DNA of 42,130 bases from Chitinophagaceae bacterium. Lineage in GTDB: Bacteria > Bacteroidota > Bacteroidia > Chitinophagales > Chitinophagaceae. Under the pieces are notes generated by a model that was given only the letters and a program-made list of their open reading frames with translations, made no database searches and was not told the origin of the DNA. The stretch is from the NCBI GenBank assembly GCA_024103425.1, contig JAGFIS010000015.1, positions 1 to 42,130 on the forward strand, in the 5' to 3' direction. The position numbers and the translations under genes are program-made. Numbering within the stretch: the first letter of the stretch is position 1; every line of letters begins with the position of its first letter. This document shows positions 6,898 through 15,195 of this stretch, one piece after another.

Positions 6898-8529
6898 ATG
6901 TTACCAGCAATTGTTCCTACCAAAACTGAAGCCTGGAAAAAACTTACAGCACACTATAAAGAAATGAAATCTGTGAAGATGAAGGATCTCTTCAAAGAAG
7001 ATCACAACAGATTCAAACATTTCTCATTTTCAGTACCTGAAATCGTTTGCGATCTTTCTAAGAACATTGTAACCGAAGAGACAATCAGTTTGTTAATAGA
7101 GCTCGCCAATGAATGCGAATTGCCTAAGGCCATCAAATCGATGTTCAAAGGAGATATCATCAATCAGACAGAAGGAAGATCAGTGTTGCACACTGCGTTA
7201 AGAAATTTCTCGGGTAAACCTGTTTACTCTAAGGGTAAAGACGTGATGCCTGAGGTGATTGCCGTGCAGAAGAAGATGAAAGCTTTCTGCCGTAAAGTTC
7301 ATTCAGGAACATGGACAGGATATACGGGCAAACGGATCAAATACATCGTAAACATCGGTATCGGCGGCAGCGACCTGGGGCCGAAAATGGTTACTGAAGC
7401 GTTAAGACCTTACTGGATTGCTGACATGCAGCCTTTCTTCGTAAGCAATGTCGACGGAACCGATATCGCTGAAACTCTCAAAAAAGTTAATCCTGAAGAA
7501 ACATTGTTCCTGATAGCATCTAAAACATTCACCACACAGGAAACCATGACTAATGCCTTTACCGCCCGTGAATGGTTCCTGCGCTATGCCAAAGATCCTG
7601 CAGCCGTCGCCAAACATTTTGTGGCGCTCAGTACTAACGAAAAAGCTGTTGTGGATTTTGGTATTGACAAAGACAACATGTTTGTTTTTTGGGATTGGGT
7701 TGGTGGACGTTACAGTCTGTGGAGTGCTATCGGATTATCAATTGCACTGACGATCGGATACGTCAAATTTGAACAGCTCCTGAAAGGAGCGTATGAGATA
7801 GATACGCACTTCAGAGAAAAGAAATTTGAAAAGAATGTCCCTGTTTTGATGGGACTCATCAGCTTGTGGTACATCAACTTCTTCGGCGCTCAATCAGAGG
7901 CTATACTTCCGTACGATCAGTATTTACACCGCTTCCCTGCCTACTTTCAACAAGGTAATATGGAAAGTAACGGTAAGCATGTGGACAGAAACGGAAACAG
8001 GGTAACTTACACGACAGGACCTGTTATCTGGGGTGAACCGGGAACCAACGGCCAACACGCATTCTACCAGTTGATTCATCAGGGGACTGAGGTTATTCCG
8101 TGTGATTTCATTGCACCCGTATTCAGCCACAATCCCGTTGGAGAACACCACAAAATACTTCTAAGCAATTTTTTTGCACAGACAGAAGCCCTGATGAATG
8201 GAAAATCTAAAAAAGAACTGAAGGACGAAAAGGTGCCTGATACGCTGATTCCATTTAAAGAGTTTGAAGGCAACAAACCGACCAATTCATTCCTTGTGAC
8301 AAAGATTACTCCGTTCACACTGGGAGAACTTATCGCTTTGTATGAACACAAGATTTTTGTACAAGGTGTAATCTGGAATATCTTCAGCTTCGATCAGTTC
8401 GGTGTTGAACTCGGAAAGGTGCTTGCCAAAAAGATTCTTCCTGAACTGGAAGATAACAAACCGGTTAAGACTCACGATTCATCAACCAACGGTTTGATCA
8501 ATGCCTACAAAAGGCTGAGAGAAGGTTAA
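6898..8529 (+). CDS. pgi: Glucose-6-phosphate isomerase
   Basis: 543 residues, the long form typical of the E. coli/eukaryote-like PGI group. It interconverts glucose-6-phosphate and fructose-6-phosphate in the cytosol. Two SIS domains are visible: the phosphate-binding motif [12 protein letters not shown], the first PGI signature [16 protein letters not shown] (about residues 262-277), the catalytic Glu in [10 protein letters not shown], the ring-opening His in [10 protein letters not shown], and the second signature [12 protein letters not shown] near the C-terminus. It is complete and intact. A bidirectional terminator follows. Confidence 0.97.
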   Translation: MLPAIVPTKTEAWKKLTAHYKEMKSVKMKDLFKEDHNRFKHFSFSVPEIVCDLSKNIVTEETISLLIELANECELPKAIKSMFKGDIINQTEGRSVLHTALRNFSGKPVYSKGKDVMPEVIAVQKKMKAFCRKVHSGTWTGYTGKRIKYIVNIGIGGSDLGPKMVTEALRPYWIADMQPFFVSNVDGTDIAETLKKVNPEETLFLIASKTFTTQETMTNAFTAREWFLRYAKDPAAVAKHFVALSTNEKAVVDFGIDKDNMFVFWDWVGGRYSLWSAIGLSIALTIGYVKFEQLLKGAYEIDTHFREKKFEKNVPVLMGLISLWYINFFGAQSEAILPYDQYLHRFPAYFQQGNMESNGKHVDRNGNRVTYTTGPVIWGEPGTNGQHAFYQLIHQGTEVIPCDFIAPVFSHNPVGEHHKILLSNFFAQTEALMNGKSKKELKDEKVPDTLIPFKEFEGNKPTNSFLVTKITPFTLGELIALYEHKIFVQGVIWNIFSFDQFGVELGKVLAKKILPELEDNKPVKTHDSSTNGLINAYKRLREG

Positions 8530-8588
8530 TTAGTTGATTGTATTACGCCTTATTTTCAACAGCGCAAAATTTAGAGATAGAGTCATAA

Positions 8589-8620
8589 AAAAAGGTTTGC
8601 CGTAAGAAGCAAACCTTTTT
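8589..8620. terminator. Bidirectional terminator between pgi and the PUR-protein gene
   Basis: A perfect 12-bp stem (8589-8600 with 8609-8620) has an 8-nt loop. There is an A run on the left and a T run on the right, so it can stop both convergent transcripts. Confidence 0.88.
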
Positions 8621-8644
8621 AGTATCATTAAAGCAGGTTTATCA

Positions 8645-9109
8645 CTACCACTTATCTACATGCTCATCCTGGTGAGATGTATCCGTGCTCTCGGATGAAG
8701 AGTCGGAGGAAGGCGGTGTATCCTCCTTTGCTGGAGCTTCGGCAGCAGGTGCCTCATCCATAGGAGCATTATGATCGGCAGAATCCGCAGCACCTGAATC
8801 TTCCTTAACGTTATCGTCCTGATCGTGATTGAAAATATCAAAATCAAAATCAGGCATCAATTCTGTCTTCACAAAATCGATCGCTTCTGTGATCCCTTTC
8901 AGAAACTTATTGAAGTCTTCTTTGTATAAGAAAATCTTGTGTCTGTCGTAACCGTCTTCGTTGAACTTCTTACGGCTTTCGGTGATGGTTAAAAAATAAT
9001 CATTCCCTCTTGTTTCTCTGACATCAAAAAAATAAGTCCTGCGTTTTCCGGCTCTTACTCTTTGGCTATATACACTGTCAGCTCTCTTTTCATTGTTGTC
9101 GTACGCCAC
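8645..9109 (-). CDS. PUR-family DNA/RNA-binding protein (DUF3276)
   Basis: 154 residues. Residues 1-85 match the DUF3276/PUR family of Bacteroidota (SVYSQRVRAGKRRTYFFDVR, DYFLTITESRKKF, KIFLYKEDFNKF), structurally a PUR-alpha-like domain that binds single-stranded nucleic acid. The C-terminal 65 residues are acidic, Ala/Pro/Ser-rich and probably disordered (DFDFDIFNHDQDDNVKED and on). The reading frame starts with GTG at 9109 (MAYDNNEKRAD); no in-frame ATG is available nearby. A promoter with both elements lies 46-75 nt upstream. The cellular role is not established, with a nucleoid or RNA-binding role likely. Confidence 0.88.
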   Translation of the reverse strand: MAYDNNEKRADSVYSQRVRAGKRRTYFFDVRETRGNDYFLTITESRKKFNEDGYDRHKIFLYKEDFNKFLKGITEAIDFVKTELMPDFDFDIFNHDQDDNVKEDSGAADSADHNAPMDEAPAAEAPAKEDTPPSSDSSSESTDTSHQDEHVDKW

Positions 9110-9154
9110 TGTTTTTAACTTTTAATTATTCGAAATTAATTTTATTAAGGTAAA

Positions 9155-9184
9155 CAAAGATAAACTTGTTTTTGAATTGACAAA
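9155..9184 (-). promoter_or_regulatory. Promoter of the PUR-protein gene
   Basis: On the minus strand TTTG (9181-9184), 18 bp spacer, then TATCTTTG (9155-9162), a full -7 match. The leader would be about 40 nt and very AT-rich. Confidence 0.6.
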
Positions 9185-9223
9185 AAAATTGCAAACGTAT
9201 TATCCACAAGGGGGTGGAAAGCC

Positions 9224-11059
9224 TTACTGCTGCTCATTTTCATCGTGATCTTCCTGTTGCTGCCTGCGATACATCATTGCATAAATTCCATCTTTTTCCA
9301 TAAGGCTGTCATGCTTGCCTTCTTCAACAATGTTACCGTCTTCGAGCACTATAATTTTATCAAAATCAAAGAGTGAAAAGATTCTGTGTGTGATAACGAT
9401 GGCTGTCCGGTCTCTTAAATACTCGTACAAGTTGCCCAGTACCTCTTTTTCGGTTTTTGCATCAACGGCACTCAGACAATCATCAAATATTACAATCTTG
9501 TGGTCGTGAATTAACACTCTGGCAATGGATATTCTTTGCTTTTGGCCGCCGCTCAACATCACTCCTCTCTCTCCTACTACTGTTTCGTAACCGTTTTCAA
9601 ACCGCAATATTTCATTGTGAACAGAAGCCATCTTTGCTGCCTTCTCCACTTCTTCAGTCACTGCCTCATCCTTACCAAACGCAATGTTGTTTTTCACTGT
9701 ATCGCTGAACAGGAAAACATCCTGAGGTACATATCCTATCTGCGATCGCAATTCTGTAAGGTCATAATCTTTTACGAGCACATCATCTATCAATACTTCG
9801 CCTTTTACGACATCATAAAAACGCAGCAACAATTGTGCGATGGTAGATTTTCCCGAACCTGTTTTACCGACGATGGCCACCTTCTGGCCTTCTTTGATCT
9901 CGAGATTGAAATGTTTGAGTGCATGAATCCCCGTATGCGGATAAACAAAATCGACATTCCTGAAAGTAATCTTTCCTTTGATTTCGGAGTTCCTGATTCT
10001 CGGTTTGTTCTTAATCTTTGAATCGATATCCAGAAACTCGTTAATCCTGGCCTGTGATGTTGCCGCACGCTGAATCATGCTGGCTGTCCATCCGATAGCG
10101 CTTACCGGAAATGTGAGAATGAGGATATACATCACAAACTCCCCTACCACACCAATATTAATCTTGTCGTCAATCACATAGAAACCTCCGATCATGATGG
10201 TAATGAGTGTGCTCAAACCCACGAGCAGAGCCATCGACGGGGAATAAGCTGCTTCTGTCTTCGCCAAACTGATGGCATTGTCGCGATAATCAAGACTGTT
10301 CTTTTTGAAAAAATTGAACATTGCTTTCTCCTGCACAAACGATTTGATTACACGGATTCCACTATACGATTCCTGTGCATTCGTCGTAAGATCAGAAAGC
10401 AGCCGCTGAATCTTATCTGCTTTGCGGTTGATGATGGTATTGACATAATATATCGTGATGGCCAGAATCGGCAGCGGTGCAAGAACATAGAGTGTCAATT
10501 CAGGATTCTCGCGAAACATATAAGTCACAGAAAACCCGATGGTTGCCAGAAGATTCACCAGATACATCAGAGCCGGACCGACATAACGCCTCACTCGGCT
10601 GACATCCTCAGAGATACGGTTCATCAAATCTCCCGTATTATGGGTTTTGTAGAATTGGCTATCGAGTGACTGGTAGTGGTTAAAAATTTCATTCTTCTGA
10701 TCGTACTCAATGTGGCGGCTCATCACAATGATGGTTTGGCGCATCAGGAACAAAAAGAGTCCACTGATTAATGCCAGCGCTAACAAAATAAGCCCGCTGT
10801 AAAGGATCCGCGTTTTATAAGTCGCATCCTCGAGACTCAGCATATTGATGAATCCCTGAATGAGGGGGTCGTAGTGGGTAGCCGAAATGGTGCCATGTGT
10901 GAAGTTGCCAAGCACCTCTTCAATCAGGTTCAGCACATACTTGGTTACCTGCGGTGCAAGGATTTTGAAGTAGTTGGAAGCAATAGTGAAAATGACTCCC
11001 CAGATCAATAGCCACTTATACTTGACGAAATACTTATTTAACGCTCCCAACGACTGCAT
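9224..11059 (-). CDS. ABC transporter, fused permease and ATPase (ABCB/MsbA-like half)
   Basis: 611 residues from the ATG at 11059 (a GTG one codon earlier is also possible). The N-terminal membrane domain has about six helices (residues about 18-340). The nucleotide-binding domain has Walker A GKTGSGKST (398-406), Q-loop VPQDVF, signature LSGGQKQR, Walker B IVIFDD and H-loop ITHR. The residue after the Walker B Asp is Asp rather than the usual catalytic Glu (FDDCLSAVD). This is a type IV exporter subunit of the inner membrane. Substrate is unknown; lipids or drugs are typical of the family. It lies downstream of an unrelated unknown gene, 64 bp apart. Confidence 0.93.
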   Translation of the reverse strand: MQSLGALNKYFVKYKWLLIWGVIFTIASNYFKILAPQVTKYVLNLIEEVLGNFTHGTISATHYDPLIQGFINMLSLEDATYKTRILYSGLILLALALISGLFLFLMRQTIIVMSRHIEYDQKNEIFNHYQSLDSQFYKTHNTGDLMNRISEDVSRVRRYVGPALMYLVNLLATIGFSVTYMFRENPELTLYVLAPLPILAITIYYVNTIINRKADKIQRLLSDLTTNAQESYSGIRVIKSFVQEKAMFNFFKKNSLDYRDNAISLAKTEAAYSPSMALLVGLSTLITIMIGGFYVIDDKINIGVVGEFVMYILILTFPVSAIGWTASMIQRAATSQARINEFLDIDSKIKNKPRIRNSEIKGKITFRNVDFVYPHTGIHALKHFNLEIKEGQKVAIVGKTGSGKSTIAQLLLRFYDVVKGEVLIDDVLVKDYDLTELRSQIGYVPQDVFLFSDTVKNNIAFGKDEAVTEEVEKAAKMASVHNEILRFENGYETVVGERGVMLSGGQKQRISIARVLIHDHKIVIFDDCLSAVDAKTEKEVLGNLYEYLRDRTAIVITHRIFSLFDFDKIIVLEDGNIVEEGKHDSLMEKDGIYAMMYRRQQQEDHDENEQQ

Positions 11060-11123
11060 CACACGAAATTAAACAACCTTTCACACAATGACTCGACAAT
11101 AACGCCTAACTGCTCCTGCCACT

Positions 11124-12104
11124 TTAATAAGGCAGGTCTATTTCACTCTTATCGATAAACTCGTTGGTGTATTCATTCACGAGAAAACTCACCGGCGAAT
11201 CAGGGAAATTGTAAATGTCTTTTGACTCAATTCCCCACGGTTTCCAATATTCACCGAGTGTGGAAGAATAGATTTTATCATCCCACTCACCGAGCCTTTC
11301 ACCTTTCCCGTCGAGAATGGGTTTCATCACCACTTCTCCGTTTTCGTAAACCCTGTCCCAGCCTGAATGTTCTTCCAGTATGTAGTTCGTGTAAATGAAT
11401 CTCGCACAAACCTCTTCGAACTGGATGGGATGCAATACTGCATCTCCCGTTTTATCCAGCACCTCTCTGGTGAATTCTTTTACCCGGCCTCTGTCCTGAA
11501 GGCACAAAGCAAAACCAAAATCAATCATCCCCAGCGAAAGATTCAACTTCCGGCTTTCATCCCTGAAATTAAACCCGTCCTTGGAGTAGCTAATCTTCTT
11601 CAGGACAAAACTGTGCGGAGTGCCCTCCCATCTTACACGGTAGAACAACGATTGCGTCATCAGCATCAAATCTGAATACTTGCGCGTCAAAAGCGGAGAG
11701 ATGATGAACTCGCGGCCTTTCTTTCTGCCGAATTCCTTACCGTATTCCAATTCGTAATACAGAAGTCCGCAAACAATTCTGGCCGACCATAAAAATATCA
11801 GATCAGGATCTAACTGAGTCACCTTTTCATAGCCACTCTCGAAGGCCTGTTGGATCTGTTCTTCCATCTCTTCAATAGTTCTCTTGGCCTCCGGCGAACA
11901 CGGAACTTTTACATCCTTATACAAGGCCCTGTTCATGTTCAGCAGTCCCAGCCACTGGTCATGCAGATGGTAGCGCGTCATAATCCAATCGGGAAAAACG
12001 GTGATGTTTTCTTCAGGACTAACAGGCTTGCCGGTAAACAGACAACGGTCGGTGCTTTGTTCTACGAAATAATTATAAAGCGGTGCTTCTACTTGCTCTT
12101 TCAT
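11124..12104 (-). CDS. Conserved-looking hypothetical protein with an HNH-like N-terminal motif
   Basis: 326 residues from the ATG at 12104 (MKEQVEAPLYNYF). An ATG 21 nt earlier is possible, but the box TATCTTCG (12111-12118) falls between the two, which favours the shorter form. There is no signal peptide or membrane segment, so it is cytosolic. Residues about 20-50 read DRCLFTGKPVSPEEN...VFPDWI, resembling the CxxC...EHxFPxWL opening of HNH-type proteins but lacking the second Cys and the His. The rest is mixed helix/strand with no recognised family. It lies between truB and the ABC exporter on the same strand. Function is unknown. Confidence 0.7.
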   Translation of the reverse strand: MKEQVEAPLYNYFVEQSTDRCLFTGKPVSPEENITVFPDWIMTRYHLHDQWLGLLNMNRALYKDVKVPCSPEAKRTIEEMEEQIQQAFESGYEKVTQLDPDLIFLWSARIVCGLLYYELEYGKEFGRKKGREFIISPLLTRKYSDLMLMTQSLFYRVRWEGTPHSFVLKKISYSKDGFNFRDESRKLNLSLGMIDFGFALCLQDRGRVKEFTREVLDKTGDAVLHPIQFEEVCARFIYTNYILEEHSGWDRVYENGEVVMKPILDGKGERLGEWDDKIYSSTLGEYWKPWGIESKDIYNFPDSPVSFLVNEYTNEFIDKSEIDLPY

Positions 12105-12110
12105 ACGCTG

Positions 12111-12118
12111 CGAAGATA
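12111..12118 (-). promoter_or_regulatory. Candidate -7 box deciding the start of the 11124-12104 gene
   Basis: On the minus strand TATCTTCG is seven of eight to TAnnTTTG and lies 6 nt before the ATG at 12104. If used, the mRNA is leaderless or nearly so and the upstream in-frame ATG is excluded. Confidence 0.35.
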
Positions 12119-12173
12119 AATCCAAAAATCGGCTGTGATATACGATGTAGGGAAAATGAAAGTCCGGAGACCT

Positions 12174-12848
12174 TTACTGCAGGTGATGCGCGGCAACAAA
12201 AGCTTCTATAGTAGTGGCGTCTTCTACTTTCATATCGCCAATCGCGGTTCTTCTTAAGGCAGAAAGATAGGCTCCACAGCCCAGTTCTTTACCGAAATCA
12301 TTGGCCAGGCTTCTGATGTAGGTACCGGTAGAACAAACGACTCTGAAGTCAACTTCGGGAAGCTCAACCCTCGTAATTTCAAACTCGGTAATAATGATTC
12401 TCCTCGGTTCCAGTTGTACATCCTGCCCTTTTCTCGCTTTTAAGTAAACCGGTTTGCCGGCTTGCTTCACGGCTGAGTGAGACGGTGGTACTTGCATTGT
12501 CTCTCCCATGAATTTTTCCGTGGCCTTCAAAATCATCTCTTTAGGGATATGATCTACAGGCTTAAAATCCTCAGGTTTACTTTCAAGATCGTAGGTAGGT
12601 GTAGTGGCTCCCAGCGTGAAGGTTCCGGTGTACTCCTTTCTGGCTGCCATATATTCATTGATCTTCTTGGTAAACTTTCCGGTGCAGAGAATCAGTAAAC
12701 CTGTGGCTAGTGGATCCAGTGTACCGGCATGGCCAATCTTCTTCAGTTTGATAACATTCCTGATTTTCTTCACAACATCGAAGGACGTCCACGTCAGCGG
12801 CTTATCGATTAAAATAACTCTTCCTTCTTCAAAGGTATTTTCTTCCAT
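12174..12848 (-). CDS. truB: tRNA pseudouridine(55) synthase
   Basis: 224 residues from the ATG at 12848; the frame extends three codons to a TTG at 12857, but the ATG is the natural start. TruB converts U55 in the T loop of tRNAs to pseudouridine. The catalytic Asp45 sits in GHAGTLDPLATG, and the KXX-type motif VILIDKPLTWTS and CSTGTYIRSLANDFG are also present. The optional C-terminal PUA domain is short or missing, as in many Bacteroidota TruB proteins. It follows the DUF58 gene by only 10 bp and is probably co-transcribed with that membrane operon. Confidence 0.95.
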   Translation of the reverse strand: MEENTFEEGRVILIDKPLTWTSFDVVKKIRNVIKLKKIGHAGTLDPLATGLLILCTGKFTKKINEYMAARKEYTGTFTLGATTPTYDLESKPEDFKPVDHIPKEMILKATEKFMGETMQVPPSHSAVKQAGKPVYLKARKGQDVQLEPRRIIITEFEITRVELPEVDFRVVCSTGTYIRSLANDFGKELGCGAYLSALRRTAIGDMKVEDATTIEAFVAAHHLQ

Positions 12849-12858
12849 TGCGGGCAAA

Positions 12859-14208
12859 TTACAATGCCTGCTTGACTTTGAGGTCTAAATATTTGTTCAA
12901 AGTTTTGAAAGTAAGATCCGAGGGCGCAGAAAGGATTGTCAGAATACCATACTGTTCGAGCTCGCGTACAATAGCCCGCTTTTCAAAAATATATTTCTCA
13001 GCAATCGTTTTTATATAAACCCCTTCCAGATCGTGAGCAGGCTTCCTCACCATGTCTTTCAACTCGGTATTCTCGAAAAATACCACCAGCAGCAAGTGAT
13101 ATCTCGCCAGCATGCGCAGGGCATTCAAATGTCGCTTCATGCCGGAAACAGTTTCAAAGTTGGTGAAGAGAATCAGCAGGCTTCTGTTGCGGATATTGCT
13201 TCTGACGGCAGTGTAGAGTTTTTCAAAATCACACTCAGGAAAAGCTGTTTCTTCGTTGTACAGCGCATCCATGATCTTGTTCATCTGCGACGGGCGGTTG
13301 TCAGCCGCAAGCAGGGTTTCTATCTTATCCGAAAAGGTAATCAAGCCGGTCTTATCACTCTTATTGAGGCTTACAGATGATATAATGAGCGAACTGTTGA
13401 TAGCATAATCGAGCAGTGTCATCTCTTCAAAAGGCATCTTCATCAACCTTCCCTTATCGATGATACAATAAATCTGCTGTGCCCTCTCTTCAATATATTC
13501 ATTGACCATCAGCGTACCGCGGCGGGCCGTAGCTTTCCAGTTGATCGTACGCACATCATCACCTCGCACGTACTCTTTAATCTGCTCAAATTCCATGCTT
13601 TGCCCTACCCTTCTTACTCGGATGACGCCTGACTGATTCATCAGGGTTGCCTTTCCGTGCAATTCGTATTGTGTCAATCTTCTGAAAGATGGATAACATG
13701 GAACAGAGGCTTCTGCTTCTATCGTTAATCGCCGCGCGAACAGTCTAAGTCTCGTGCTCACCAACAAATGCAGATCTCCGAATTCGTATTCTCCGCGCTC
13801 GACGGGTGTTATTTTCCTGATAATCTTTTTTGACTCGCCGGGCTTGAGGCTAATTTTAGCAACATAACTTCGAAATTGAAATTGTTCGGGCCATTCATCA
13901 ATTAATGTTATTCCAGACCTCAGCCTGTATCTGCTTCTGACAGTCCACATAATATCATTCTCTTCTCCGTTGCTCAATCGCAGCGGTAATTTCCTTACGA
14001 CATGAACCGGTGGCCTAGTCAGAAACAAGGCGAGGTAATCTACCAGAGAAAAAAGTAATAACAGGAAAAAAATTGCGAGAGCTGCACCTATCGTGAAAAA
14101 ACCCGGAGCCAGGAAACTGATAAACATCAGCAAGGCACATACCCCCAGTCCGATGTATAGGTTTCTCTCCGGAAAGAGATCTAAAATATATGTCTTGATA
14201 AATCTCAA
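12859..14208 (-). CDS. DUF58 domain protein with two N-terminal membrane helices
   Basis: 449 residues. Two hydrophobic helices lie at residues about 17-63, followed by a periplasmic or cytosolic beta-rich segment (about 65-175). The DUF58 core contains the hallmark EYVRGDDVRTINWKATARRG (212-231), then a vWA-like fold. The MIDAS-like motif is degenerate: DKGRLM (251-256) where DxSxS is usual. The start is TTG at 14208, 9 nt after the MoxR stop; the next in-frame Met would delete part of the first membrane helix. DUF58 proteins partner with MoxR ATPases in envelope-related assemblies of unclear role. Confidence 0.9.
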   Translation of the reverse strand: MRFIKTYILDLFPERNLYIGLGVCALLMFISFLAPGFFTIGAALAIFFLLLLFSLVDYLALFLTRPPVHVVRKLPLRLSNGEENDIMWTVRSRYRLRSGITLIDEWPEQFQFRSYVAKISLKPGESKKIIRKITPVERGEYEFGDLHLLVSTRLRLFARRLTIEAEASVPCYPSFRRLTQYELHGKATLMNQSGVIRVRRVGQSMEFEQIKEYVRGDDVRTINWKATARRGTLMVNEYIEERAQQIYCIIDKGRLMKMPFEEMTLLDYAINSSLIISSVSLNKSDKTGLITFSDKIETLLAADNRPSQMNKIMDALYNEETAFPECDFEKLYTAVRSNIRNRSLLILFTNFETVSGMKRHLNALRMLARYHLLLVVFFENTELKDMVRKPAHDLEGVYIKTIAEKYIFEKRAIVRELEQYGILTILSAPSDLTFKTLNKYLDLKVKQAL

Positions 14209-14217
14209 ATGCCGTGT

Positions 14218-15195
14218 TTATCTGGGAACTTCCAGTTCTGAAAGAATCTGATTAATAATTACATCTTCTGACACCCCTTCCATTTCTTTTTCAGGAGTGC
14301 GTATCAGGCGGTGCCTCAGTACAGGCAAAGCCATTTCTTTAATATCGTCAGGGCTCACAAAGTTTCTGCCTCTGATGGCTGCTGATGCCTTAGAAGCCCG
14401 AAGTAATGCGAGAGACGCCCGTGGGGATGCGCCGAGAAACAGGTTAGCGCTATTGCGTGTCGTTTGTACAATATCTGCAATATAGCTCACCAGCTGCGGA
14501 TCGATTCGTACCTTGTTGATACTTCGTCTGAAGTTCAACAAATCTTCATTTGTAATGACTGCCTGTACCTTATTGAGTAACTCGGAGCTGCTTTCGCTTT
14601 GTTGGCTCAGCAATATCTTCACTTCTTCCTCTCTGGTCGGATAATCGACGATTATCTTAAATAAGAACCTGTCTAACTGCGCCTCAGGTAAACGGTACGT
14701 TCCCTCCTGTTCTATCGGGTTCTGTGTAGCAAGTACGATAAAGGGGAACTCCATCGGATAGGTATTGCCATCCATCGTAACCTGTCTTTCTTCCATCACC
14801 TCAAACAAGGCGGATTGAGTCTTTGCCGGTGCACGGTTAATTTCATCAATCAAAATGACATTACTGAAGATTGGTCCTCGTTTATACTCGAAGGAAGCTG
14901 TCTCAGGATTAAAAACCGAACTCCCCAAAACGTCTGCCGGCATGAGGTCGGGAGTGAACTGAATCCGTGAGAAACCCGTTTGAATAGTCCTTGCCATGAG
15001 TTTGGCTGCTAATGTCTTTGCCACGCCAGGCACACCTTCTATCAGCACATGCCCTTCACACAAGAGGCCGATCAGCATCAGTTCGACCATCTTATCCTGA
15101 CCAACAATTACTTTATCGATTTCGCTTTTTATTGTGCCTAACTGTCCATTCAACTTCTGTATGTCTTCGTCTGTTTTAAAGATTTCTTCGTCCAT
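14218..15195 (-). CDS. MoxR-family AAA+ ATPase
   Basis: 325 residues. Walker A is GVPGVAKT (54-61) and Walker B VILIDE (113-118), followed by INRAPAKTQSALFEVMEERQ. Sensor 1 is in VLATQNPIEQEGTYRLPEAQ and the arginine-finger region is LDRFLF. The C-terminal lid has LGASPRASLALLRASKA. MoxR ATPases act as chaperone-like partners of vWA/DUF58 proteins. The ATG shares its A with the TAA stop of the DUF4350 gene (TAATG), indicating translational coupling. Confidence 0.95.
   Translation of the reverse strand: MDEEIFKTDEDIQKLNGQLGTIKSEIDKVIVGQDKMVELMLIGLLCEGHVLIEGVPGVAKTLAAKLMARTIQTGFSRIQFTPDLMPADVLGSSVFNPETASFEYKRGPIFSNVILIDEINRAPAKTQSALFEVMEERQVTMDGNTYPMEFPFIVLATQNPIEQEGTYRLPEAQLDRFLFKIIVDYPTREEEVKILLSQQSESSSELLNKVQAVITNEDLLNFRRSINKVRIDPQLVSYIADIVQTTRNSANLFLGASPRASLALLRASKASAAIRGRNFVSPDDIKEMALPVLRHRLIRTPEKEMEGVSEDVIINQILSELEVPR

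Noticed and set aside
9200..9208. Perfect DnaA box TTATCCACA, possible replication origin
   Set aside because: Single box with no cluster and no dnaA or typical origin neighbours. Chance or a titration site are simpler.
9536..10021. 161-codon plus-strand frame inside the ABC exporter
   Set aside because: Antisense to the conserved nucleotide-binding domain with no recognisable product.
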